Positions 1 through 9,047 of a stretch of DNA of 11,760 nucleotides are shown piece by piece. The position numbers were made by a program, and so were the translations under genes. The notes below the pieces were generated by a model. It was not told the origin of the DNA, did no database searches, and saw only the letters and a list, made by a program, of their open reading frames with translations. Location: positions 117,000 to 128,759 of the forward strand of contig MU647074.1 in assembly GCA_026770585.1 (NCBI GenBank), in the 5' to 3' direction. The number at the start of each line of letters is the position of its first letter. The stretch's first letter is position 1. The stretch is from Baffinella frigidus. Its lineage: Eukaryota; Cryptophyceae; Cryptomonadales; Baffinellaceae.

Positions 1-228
1 TTTTGGGGGTTGGGGGGTTTGGTCTTTTAGAAGGTTGGGGGTTTGGGAGTTTGGGAGTTTGGGTTTTGGGTTTTGGGTTTTGGGTTTTGGGTTTCGGGTT
101 CAGGGTTCAGGGTTCAGGGTTCAGGGTTCAGGGTTCAGGGTTCAGGGTTCAGGTTTCAGGGTTCAGGGTTCAGGGTTCAGGGTTCAGGGTTCAGGGTTTG
201 GGTTGCAGGGTTTAAGGTTCACCTCTGA
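1..228. repeat. Degenerate telomere-like repeat block (GGGTTTT / TTCAGGG)
   Basis: The block starts with loose G-rich repeats (TTTGGGAG, GGGTTTT). It then settles into 14 consecutive 7-nt units of TTCAGGG type at 99-196, one of them changed to TTCAGGT, and decays after 200. The 7-nt period and G/T bias match degenerate plant-type telomere sequence (TTTAGGG). The open frames across it (GFRVQGS repeats in all three + frames) are artefacts of a 7-nt repeat and are not genes. The block could be interstitial or subtelomeric; window edges do not decide. Confidence 0.85.
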
Positions 229-364
229 GGCCACTACCAGTACAACTTCCCCTTGCGTGCAGTGGGCGGGGTGGAGGCGTGACATATCATGTATTTGTCA
301 AGGGTGTACAACCCCCACGGAGGTTTTGTTGCTTGGTTTCTGGTGTTCAGGGTTTGACGTGGCC

Positions 365-458
365 TCGAGTGTCGTTCGTGGTGTGCCAGCAAGCATGCTC
401 ATAGATGCGCACAGGCGCAACCCCCCAGGCGTGCTGGCACGCCACAAACGACACTCGA
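365..458. repeat. Fold-back inverted repeat, 30-nt arms
   Basis: Arms 365-394 and 429-458 are reverse complements with about three mismatches (left arm begins TCGAGTGTCGTTCGTGG). A 34-nt loop lies between them. The structure could form a cruciform or an RNA hairpin. It may be a small non-autonomous transposon remnant. No gene is seen here. Confidence 0.75.
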
Positions 459-471
459 TGGTTATGGGGGC

Positions 472-650
472 GGGGCTTAATGCCACAAGCTAACTCCAGC
501 GGACCCCTTAGCCTACGGTAGGAACCCCCCCTCCTCCTACGACGTTCAAAACAAAAAGGTCTTTAAAAGTCGTAGGAGGGGGGCTCCTACCGTAGGCAAT
601 CCGTAGGCTCTAAGTACCTCGCTGGCGTTAGCTTTTTGCATGAGGCTTAG
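472..650. mobile_element. MITE-like fold-back element (GCCTACGGTA family)
   Basis: The inner arms 511-543 and 569-597 are strongly complementary (GCCTACGGTAGGAACCCCCC against its inverse). Outward, 481-518 still pairs imperfectly with 601-640 (GCTAAC..CCAGCG against CGCTGG..GTTAGC). The middle, about 25 nt, is A/T-rich. No transposase frame is present. The same core, GCCTACGGTA with a G-run and CCTACGA, recurs at 5516-5556 and in the element at 8261-8406, so this is a dispersed family. I infer a non-autonomous DNA transposon; the superfamily is unknown. Confidence 0.75.
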
Positions 651-758
651 TCTGTCTGTAAACCCGGTGGTTAACTATGGCGAGAATCAGTGAAACCTGA
701 AGTTCCTTAAGGCACAGGCGTGAGAGGGCACCTTGAACCTCACGGTCCTGAAGGCGTG

Positions 759-815
759 TGTAAAGTCACTCCGGCTATGCCTACAGGCCTCTGTAAAGTC
801 ACTCCGGCTATGCCT
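759..815. repeat. 33-nt direct repeat, two copies
   Basis: TGTAAAGTCACTCCGGCTAT occurs at 759 and again at 792, so the period is 33 nt. On the minus strand the repeat reads in frame as HSRSDFT twice. It lies downstream of the minus-strand exons described below. It could be intronic or a repeated protein segment; I cannot tell which. Confidence 0.7.
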
Positions 816-845
816 GGAGGGGTTTATCCCCAGATCGGAGGGCGC

Positions 846-875
846 CTGCATGCCGTAGCCAGTGGTGGGGTCGCG
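846..875 (-). pseudogene. Decayed copy of the 3' end of minus-strand exon B
   Basis: Reading the minus strand, this segment encodes RDPTTGYGMQ, against AYDPITGYGMQ at the end of exon B (1018-1112). The sequence after the shared CAG is GCGCCC here, against GTGCCC at exon B, so the copy has lost a standard GT donor. It may be a duplicated exon end, or a GC-donor alternative exon. The first is more likely, because no good upstream frame is conserved. Confidence 0.5.
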
Positions 876-1017
876 GAGGGTTGTGGGAGTGGGCGGGGCG
901 ATGCTCGCTGAAGCTCGCTGCGCCCTGGCTGTGCCGCCTCGGGTACCACTAACAGCGAAGCTCTCCCTTTCTGCGCTCGAGATTCGCTGCAGATTCTCGT
1001 CTGAGGCGGGAGGGCAC

Positions 1018-1112
1018 CTGCATGCCGTAGCCAGTGATGGGATCGTAGGCGCGGATCGCGCTCGTCGCCTCCTCCCAGCGCGACTCCTCGTCAACGTCGA
1101 ATTCACGCATGC
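1018..1112 (-). CDS. Internal exon B of an unrecognised minus-strand gene
   Basis: The minus strand shows a good acceptor (GTTGGCAG) just before 1112 and a CAG|GTGCCC donor after 1018. The enclosed 95 nt read as two bases that complete a split codon, followed by 31 codons starting MREFDVDEESRWEEATSAIR and ending DPITGYGMQ. The composition is protein-like: acidic, with aromatic residues and GC-rich third positions. The exon starts in the phase left by the candidate donor of exon A at 1521, so the two can be joined. I do not recognise the family. The next downstream exon is not identified. A partial copy of this exon's 3' end lies at 846-875. Confidence 0.5.
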
Positions 1113-1520
1113 CTGCCAACCAACAACCACCACGGGCAGCCACGTCAGTGTTCCCCCGAGTGTCAGTTTTTTTCGGGAGCTTCGCCGCATCCAGCCTCGG
1201 GGGTTTCAAGATCCATTGGGTGCATCTTTGCTCATTTGTGAGCACGCCCGTGGGAAGGTGAGGTTCAGGACAGGGAGGGGGTTCCCGTCGTGAAACCAGA
1301 GAGACGCAACCGCAACCAGCACCTGCCGCGCTCTCGTTGCGCCGCCGCCCCGAGCAAGAGGGCCCAAGCCAGTTGGCTCGGATCTTCCCTCCGCTACCGC
1401 CCCGCAAGCTGCCAGCAAGCGCGGGAATTGGCAGATGCACAGGGGGGGAGCCCGCGCGATTCCCACAATCTACTAGGGTGCACCTATGCAATGGGCTGCA
1501 CCTAAGGGAATGGGGTGCAC

Positions 1521-1728
1521 CTGTGCGCTTGCCTTCGCTCCGGTCGCGGAACGCGCGGGGAGCCTCGTCCTCATCGGGTGGATCGAGGTCTTCGTCGCTC
1601 CCCTCCGAGCTGTCCGAGAAGGAGTCGCCCCTCCCCCCATCGGGGGGCAGGAACACTGCGGTTGCGCCCCGCACCCCGTTCGCAGAACCCAGCCGCAACT
1701 GAGCACGCCGTGCTCTCCCTGCAGCCAA
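1521..1728 (-). CDS. Exon A of the minus-strand gene, acidic Ser/Asp/Glu-rich
   Basis: On the minus strand this frame carries a clear acidic, serine-rich stretch, GDSFSDSSEGSDEDLDPPDE, followed by DEAPRAFRDRSEGK. It resembles low-complexity acidic segments of nuclear or nucleolar proteins that are casein-kinase-2 substrates; that is an analogy, not a family call. A donor CACAG|GTGCAC ends it at 1521 in phase 1, which fits the acceptor phase of exon B at 1112. The 5' edge is not fixed: the frame stays open upstream of 1728 with no ATG, so an acceptor or another exon must supply the start. The implied intron, 1520 to 1113, is about 408 nt. Confidence 0.45.
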
Positions 1729-2373
1729 GCGGAGCTGCTGCCCGGGCTGGTTGACCGCGGACGCGATGCCCCGCCGGGTCAGGAGTGAGCTCGTGCACCG
1801 CGCCCCGGCCCTGCGAGGTGGGCCGGGGGAGGGATTCAGGACTGGTCAGACCTGGTGGGGTACAATTCGGCTTTTCAGCAGAACCAAGCAAGGCCGCGTT
1901 GACAAGAGCACCATGGGGAGGGGGTGAAAGAGGGGCACACCGGTCCGGCATCACTCCCAGGACGAATCCCAGCGCTGGACGGTGTCCAGGTGCGGCTTCG
2001 GCCAGGCCGCAGCCAACCGGTGCTAAATACCCGACGGCAAGCACCACCAAACACAGCACATCGCTTGCCCGCATCCTGCCGAGCCCGCAACACACCAGAG
2101 AGGAATCTGGCTGGGTGCGGCGCTCGCTGTCTCTGACCGGAGTGGCGGTGTGCTACTCGACAAACAGCGACGAAGAGGACGTCGATACGTGGCCCGCCTT
2201 GGATCTTTGACTCCCCCAAACTTTTTTGCAGGGGGCCAAACACCCAAAATGTGTGCCCAAATCCCAAAATGTGTGTCCAAATCCTAGAAATCCTAAGAGG
2301 AGTATTTGGAATTTGAGAGGCACCCCCCCAAATGTTAGACATCTACTGATCTACCCCCTGTTTGACTTTGAAA
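1729..2373. other. Unassigned region between head-to-head genes
   Basis: No exon here is supported by homology. Frames are open on both strands, but that is expected at this GC content. A minus-strand ATG at 2074-2072 begins a hydrophobic, signal-peptide-like run (MRASDVLCLVVLAVGYLAPV). The last 150 nt are more A/T-rich and hold a 20-nt direct repeat, CCCAAAATGTGTG(C/T)CCAAAT, at 2243-2262 and 2263-2282. If both flanking genes are real, the promoters of both should lie in or near this stretch. Confidence 0.4.
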
Positions 2374-2405
2374 ATGCGGCACTCGAAATCAGCACGTCGA
2401 GCATG
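2374..2405 (+). CDS. EIF4E2: eIF4E-like exon 1 (proposed start)
   Basis: The ATG at 2374 is the only one between an in-frame TGA at 2347 and a textbook donor ATG|GTGAGT at 2405/2406. The exon ends with TG, and the first base of exon 2 (G) completes a Trp codon, giving RRAWFFFAQN across the junction. This resembles the start of the eIF4E core, where Arg-Trp-x-x-Trp-Phe-Phe is usual. The H-P-L motif of most family members is absent, so either the N-terminus has diverged or a further 5' exon replaces this start. Confidence 0.5.
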
Positions 2406-5400
2406 GTGAGTGAGACCGGCCCCGGACCCCCTCCCGATTCAGCGTGAAGCGCAGAGTTCCACGTCCCAAGGCTGACCGACTGACATGCGTGCGTGGTTGA
2501 GCAGTCGGCGGGGGTCTATGATCCATCCGGGGAAGGGGAGCGCCACCAGCTCCTCCACAGCTATCGGTCCGCCCCCCACTTCCCCCGGTGGTGCTCGATG
2601 GGCCCGCTCGCAATCCGTCCCGTCTTCCAGAGGGGTAAGGTGGGGCGGCGGCTGCTGGTGACGGATGGGCGGCGGGCGCTGGGGATGCGAGGCTGATGCA
2701 GTGGGTCTTTCCCGCAGGTTCTTCTTTGCACAGAATTCCACGGAGGAGGACGGGCTGTGCATGGCGATGACGGAGGAGGATCTGCAGGTGCCCTTCCGCT
2801 TCCGGGACGCTGCCCGTGTTGCACCAGCGGGCGGTCTCTAGCCTGCTGCTGCTCAGCCGCTAACGCCTGGCAGCTCCCCCGGAGGAGTGCGTTGCACATT
2901 CTCCCCGCGAAACACGACCCGCCTCCTCCACGTTTACGCCGACCGCGACTCGGCTGCAGGGATTTCAGTAAACTCCTGACGCGTCCTGGTGGCAGAGCAC
3001 GGGGAGCTTCGACACAGTGGAGCAATTCTGGGCGTACTACAACCACCTGGTGCGCCCGAACGACCTTCCGATCAACTTCGACTGCTGCTTCTTCAAAAAC
3101 GCCAACACGCCGGTCTTCCGCCTGCCCCCCACCCTGGATGGAACATTATGGTATTTGAGCATTCTTAAGTCAACTCCCCTTGGAGATGCCCCCACAATGT
3201 GGCGTGCCCGTGATGAATGGATCTGGTGCAAAAAGGTCTAAAATGTATTTTAGTGGTATAAATCATGTGAACTTTTGCGATAAAGGGTTGTTCGGGATTG
3301 GCCGCAAGTCCCCTCCAGGGTGGCTCCCGACCCGCCCTCGAAACCGTGGCGGGCTTTAGAATGGTCACGCGGTTCCCCTGGACATGACAAACCCCTTGGG
3401 CTGTGCACACACGTGCTGTGCCGCGTGTCAGGTTTCTGACCGCCGCCGCGCCACATCACGCTGGGGCGCTGGACAGGAGCTGCATCAGGGCCGTGGGACA
3501 GCGCACGTGGAGCAGCGTGGACGCTGAATCAGGACATGCCACGGCAGATGAATCCGCTCCAGGACTTAGGCCATGGCATGTCGTATGGGGAAGTGGGAGA
3601 TGGTGACGCTGAAGCGGGAAATTAGTACCGGGCTGTAAGAAGGCGGTACAAAAAGTTACGAGGCGGTACAAAAAGTTACTACCGTCACGTCCAAATAAAG
3701 CGTCCATCTAATATATATATAGGCCACACTCACAATAATTTTCACGCGGCACCACGCCAGAGTCTTGGAAACGGGTCGCCACAAGTCTATTCCTCCTCAC
3801 GGCAGGGGTTTCTGGGGGGTAGGGGGATGCGGTGAAGGGGTGAGGGTGTGAGGGTGTGAGGGTGTGAGGGCGCGAAACCCCTGCCTTGAAGTGTTTCAAA
3901 AGTTGAACACGCGTACCCTGGTAGAGCCTTTGTGGTAATTGTTGTCCGTTTTGGACCTACGGTTTTCCGGTCTTCCGGTTTTGAAAAGGGACTTATAGGA
4001 CGTGACATGGATTTTAGATAGTACCAAGAGGCGCAATTCTGGTACTATTTAAAATCCATGTCACGTCCTATAAGTCCCTTTTCAAAACCGGAAAACCGGA
4101 AAACCGGAGGTCCAAAACGGACAACAATTACCGCAAACGCTCTACGCAGTAAAAAAATCCAACCCCCTCGTCCAATCTGGCGTGGCAGGTAGCGGATGAT
4201 GACAAGAAGGTAGGAGGCCCGTTTTCAATTGAAAACGCGCCCAGCCTGCCTGGATAGCCAGCCTGGATACAGAAGCCTGCCTGAACACCGACGTGCCTGC
4301 CTGGATACAGCATTGCAGCCGAGCCTGCCTGGATGCACACTCGAAGCGCGTGGAGCAGCGTGCTGGACGCTGCATCAGGACATGGCACGGCAGCTGCATC
4401 CGCTCCAGGACTGACGCCATGGCGGCATGCAGGTGGCGGACGACGAGAAGAACGTAGGGGGCGGGCGGTGGACGGTGCACCTGCGCAAGGGCCTTGCCTC
4501 GCGCCTCTGGGAGGAGCTGCTGCTCGCGGTTATCGGCGGGGCGTACTTTCTGGACAGCGACGCCCTGGGCGTGGTCCGAACCATCCCTACCCCCCGCACA
4601 CCCTCACGCCCTCACGCCCTCACACCCTCACACCCTCACACCCTCACACCCTCACACCCTCACACCCTCACCCACTCACCCCCTCACCCCCTCACCCCCT
4701 CACCGCATCCCCCCACCCCCCAGAATCCGGGGTCAACGAAACCCTCGTAGCCCACCGGGTGGATAGAGTGTAGGACGTGCGTTTTGGCACGTGACGCCTG
4801 CTGGTGTCGTCTCCCCCCGGCCGCATCGCATCCGGGGTGTCGCGCTTGGAGTGTGCATCCAGGCAGGCTGGGCTGCAATGCTGTATCCAGGCTGGCACGT
4901 CTGCGTGCAGGCAGGCTTCTGTATCCAGGCTGGCTATCCAGGCAGGCTGGGCGCGTTTTCAATCGGCCGCTTGTCGGTGGGCGCGCGGTGCCCTTGCTTG
5001 GTCCACGCCCAGCTGGGCTTCGATGCGAGGAGGCAGTCAGTCAAGTCAGTCAGTCAGTCGGTAGGTAGGTAGGTGGGTAGGTGGGTAGGTGGGTAGGTAG
5101 GTAGGTAGGAGCCCAGCTGGGCTCCGATGCGAGGAGGCTGACGTCACTAGAGAGAGAGAGAGAGAGAGAGAGATGGGAGCATATGAGAGAGAGAACTCGA
5201 AAGAGACAGAGAGACAGAGACAGCGAAAGAGAGACAGAGACAGAGACAGAGAGAGACCGCTCTCGTCGGGCGTGCCGCGCGCGCCTCCACTGGGGAGACT
5301 ACGAAGCACGTCTTGCCCGGATATTCGGACATAACGTGACCAAAATTGCTGACTTTTGGCGTGTTTCCTTCGAAACAATCCAATAGTTAAGTTTAGAATG

Positions 5401-8400
5401 TTCCCTGTAGTGTTCCGGGTGGGACAGCGCGCCGTGGTTTCACACTCAGAACGTGACCTTTATTCCGCATCGGTGCCACACTGTGGGCTACAAAGGGATC
5501 TGAAAATCCCTATGCCCTACGGGGTAATTCCGTAGGGACATCGGGGGGCTCCTACGAATATGGTTCAAGAGAAGAGGTGAAATTCTCGCGGAGTCTCCTG
5601 AACCATCCCTTCGTAGCCCGCTGTGTGCGGATTGCGCGGTTCGGTAGGTGATTGGCATGCATGAATGAATGACCGGCAGGTGTGGTTTCTCACACACAAA
5701 GTCACCTTTTAGCGTGTGTATGGATTGGTGATTTCGGGAATTGGTAGTCGTGAGAGATGAATGGCAGGTGGTTTCACCAACTGTACCTTCCACGCACCCT
5801 CACGGAAAGACCAAATCGTCGATTCTCAAACCTCGGATTTACCTTGACAGACACCCCGATATGGGGTGTCTGATTCGTAAGTTAACACAATCTTGCTGCA
5901 AAATCAACTTTTGGGAAAAGGTCGAAAATCGATCTTTTGGTCCTTCCGTGAGGGCTGGTGGTTACCTTCACACGGATCTGTATTTGCGCGGATCGGTGAT
6001 GGGCATGCCGGTACTTGGTATTCATGAATGCATTTCCGACAGGTGGTGCCAACACGCAAAAATGGTCAATAGGGGATTGATAATGGTGAGAGATGAATGG
6101 CAGGTTGTATCCGTCTGGAGCGACCACCGAGACCGCGCCGCCATCCTGAACGAATGAATGACCGTGCCGCCACCCTGCACGAATGCATGACCGACAATTG
6201 GCATGAACGAATGCATGACCGACAATTGGCATGAACGAATGCATGGCCGGCAGGTGGTGTCGACGCGGGGAGAGGATGACGTGCTGTCCGTGTGGAGCGA
6301 CCACCGAGACCGCGCCGCCACCCTCCGCCTCCGCGACGCAATCACCAAGGTCCCCTCCTCCTATCCCTACCGTACCTACCACACGGTGGGCTGCGAGGTT
6401 TTCGATGACCCCAGATTATGGGGGGTAACGTGGCCAAATTTCGCCCTTCTGCAAATCCCAAGGTCCCCTCGCATTCCTGCCTGCCTAGCGTACCTACATG
6501 CCTTCTGGCCTACCTGCATGCCTGCCGTCTGCAAATCCGAGAAATGCGCGCCGCGACCCGCTGCCCTCGCGGCACCATCGATCTCGTCGCGTGTCCCCAA
6601 GGAGGGGTCACGCCAAGGGCCTACGAGGAACCACTAGATGGCAACCGACAAGGATAAGGTGACGATATTCGCCCCCTGTCAAAAGTCATGATACCCGAGA
6701 AACAAATCGAGGATTTCTCGGATTTGCAGACGGGAGGCATGCAGGTAGGCGAGAAGGCAGGCATGCCGGCCATCGATGGCGTCGCGTGTCCCCAGGGAGG
6801 GGCCACACCAAGGGTCCCCTCCTTCTCCTGCCTGCCTGCCTACGGCAACTCACACACCCATGCAATGATAGTGTAGAGCGACCGCTACCCTCGGCCTCCG
6901 GGACGCTACCACCAAGGTCCCCCTCCTCCTATCCCTCCCTGCCAGCTCAGCCTACGTGCATACCTGCCTTCTGCAAATCCGGGGAGTCCGCAGCGCAACC
7001 CTCCACCTCCAACACCCCCCCCTCCTTTTCGTGCCTGCCTGCCTACCTACCTACCTACGGCAAATCCGATAACTCTGAGGGAACCTGCCTACGGCAAATC
7101 CGATAGCTCTGAGGGATGGAAACACTTGGATTGGGAAGGCTGGCGGCTAGGAGCCACTAGCCCTGGGAGGTTGCTCAAATAGTGCCCTGGAACATTTTCA
7201 ATTCGTTGATCATGTGTGCAAGAGTCTGCCGAGATGGGGGCGGGAGCAAACCCTGTTTTTAGGGTTTAGGTTTGGGGGTGGGGGTTTCAGGCCCAGAGCT
7301 TCCTAAGGCCAGCCTGGCTTGCCCCGGGCAGCTCTCGCATAGAGATGCTCAGACGCTCCCCCTCTCTCCTCCCCCCTAGGACAGTAGGCCTGACCCTCGG
7401 AGGCGGGTCTGATCTCAAGGAGGTGAGATGGCTGAGATGAGCACGGTACCTGTAGAACCGGGATATCGAATCGAAGCTGTTGATCATGGCGTGTGCGAGA
7501 GTCTAGCTCTGCCTCAGTTAATCTGGGCTCCTCATCAATACATTTCGAGCGTGACTCTGTACGTCCTCCTCTAAATGTCCTGCTCTAAATGTATTGAAGG
7601 GTCCTGCTCTAAATGTATTGAAGTGTCCTGCTCTAAATTCATTGAAGTGTCCTGCTCTAAATGTATTGAAGTGTCCTGCTCTAAATGTATTGAAGTGTCC
7701 GGCTCTAAATGTATTGAAGACTCCGATCCGTGTTCACGATCCAGTACCAAGAGCATCTAAATCTATTTTATGAGGAGCCCGGATAACTGAGGCAGAGCTA
7801 CATAGCGCGGCGTGATTTTGTCAAAATCAGACTCCCGCATTTCTGGGGCAAGTAGTGCGCTGTTCCGGGACTGCGAAAACCAAAACCTGCCACTCGGAAC
7901 TCCCGAGTCCTTGCACCCAGAATTTCCTCTCGGCAAAATCTGATTTCCTCTCGGCAAATGCTGGCCGGCCAGAAGTTCCTCTCGGCAAATCCTGGTCGGT
8001 GAGAGTTACCTCGCGACACCCCTGACGCGGAGTGGTGAAGAGGGTTCGAACCAGGTCGAGGGCCCCAGAGCTCAGAAATCGCTCCTGGTAGCACGCCCCA
8101 CACGTGTGCTGACGGCGAACATGTTGGGACCGATGTGTGTCTGAGTATGCCGGATGCGGTGACAACCGATCCCGAACTTGAGGTTTTTGATCGGCCAGGA
8201 GTTCCGCTTGACCCCCCTGACGTGGTGTGGTGCGCATCTCCCGCACCATCTTCATAGGCCAATGTCCTGAAAACCGGGTAGTTAAGCCTACGGTATTGCC
8301 GTAGGGACCTAGGGGGGGGGTCCTACGAAACATTAGGTCCTAGGAGCCCTACGGCCTACCGTAGGCAATACCGTAGGCCTAACTACCCGGTTTTGAGGAC

Positions 8401-8697
8401 GTTATTTATCTCTGGTACCATCGCTGGTGCGCTTCTCTCGCGCTATCTCAGCACCTTCTCTCGCAGGTGCTGGATTCAGCAGTCCGTTTCCAACGCCTTC
8501 ATCCATTATAATCTGTGAGTTTTGCGCGGCCAGAAGTTCCTCTCGGCGCCCTTGACGCGGTGGGGTGCGCATCGCTCACAGGTGCTGAATCTGCCCAAGA
8601 GCACGTTCCTCGAGTACAAGCGCCACGGAAACTTCATCCCTCCCAACAGTGGTGCTTCCCCGCGCGAAATCCCCCTGACGACTGAGAGAGAGAAAGA

Positions 8698-8728
<31 letters not shown>

Positions 8729-8734
8729 CGAGCG

Positions 8735-8784
<50 letters not shown>

Positions 8785-8960
8785 CGCGCGAGAGAGAAAG
8801 AGCGAGAGAGAAAGAGAGCGCGCGCGCGAGAGAGAGAGAGAGACATAGCGAGAGAGAAAGAGAGAGAGTTATTGAACATATCACTCACGCTGGGTTTTTT
8901 CGAGCAGGCGAGGAGCGGATCCGGTACTCGATCGATCAGAGAGAGTCATAGAGAGAGAGA

Positions 8961-8995
<35 letters not shown>

Positions 8996-9001
8996 AGTGA
9001 C

Positions 9002-9047
<46 letters not shown>

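Larger units (their letters stand above)
5640..6253 (+). repeat. Tandem duplicated units carrying copies of the exon 5 acceptor
   Basis: Five copies of a (G/A)CAG|GT junction occur, at 5679, 5767, 6042, 6103 and the real exon 5 acceptor 6253. They alternate between two flanking types, ATGAATG-ACCGGCAGGTG and GAGAGATGAATGGCAGGT, so a two-site unit of about 130 nt was duplicated (about 5640-5775 and 5985-6110). Just before exon 5, a 28-nt unit beginning GAATGCATGACCGACAATTG repeats about three times. Confidence 0.75.

Noticed and set aside
3-493. Overlapping + strand frames with repeated GFRVQGS peptides
   Set aside because: A 7-nt tandem repeat keeps all three frames open; this is telomere-like DNA, not protein.
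1785-2210. 141-codon + strand frame ending TNSDEEDVDTWPALDL
   Set aside because: The acidic end looks protein-like, but there is no donor in phase with exon 1 or 2, no homology, and stop-free frames are common here.
2389-3046. Minus-strand frames opposite eIF4E exons 1-3
   Set aside because: Shadows of the GC-rich + strand exons and introns, with no family motif.
4333-4773. Frames rich in PHTLTPSHPH across 4595-4724
   Set aside because: Translation of the CCCTCACA minisatellite in intron 4; the real exon in this area is 4433-4573 in a different frame extent.
5570-5592. AAGAGGTGAAATTCT resembling a small-subunit rRNA segment
   Set aside because: Match of about 15 nt only, inside the loop of a fold-back element; flanking sequence does not match rRNA.
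5488-6382. Minus-strand frames with repeated CRSCIRS/MHSFMP peptides
   Set aside because: Translations of the 28-nt repeats and exon 5 copies on the wrong strand.
7576-7719. CRISPR-like array
   Set aside because: The 24-nt units are contiguous with no spacers, and the context is eukaryotic.
7571-7760. CSKCIEVS repeat protein (+) or SIHLEQDT repeat protein (minus)
   Set aside because: Both strands are open because the unit is 24 nt, and the array lies within a fold-back element in an intron.
8035-8065. tRNA T-loop-like GGGTTCGAACC
   Set aside because: No acceptor stem, D arm or anticodon arm can be placed around it.
7798-8333. Two overlapping minus-strand frames of about 160 codons
   Set aside because: They cross repeated segments (TTCCTCTCGGCAAA) and one end of the 8261-8406 element; no motif or family resemblance.
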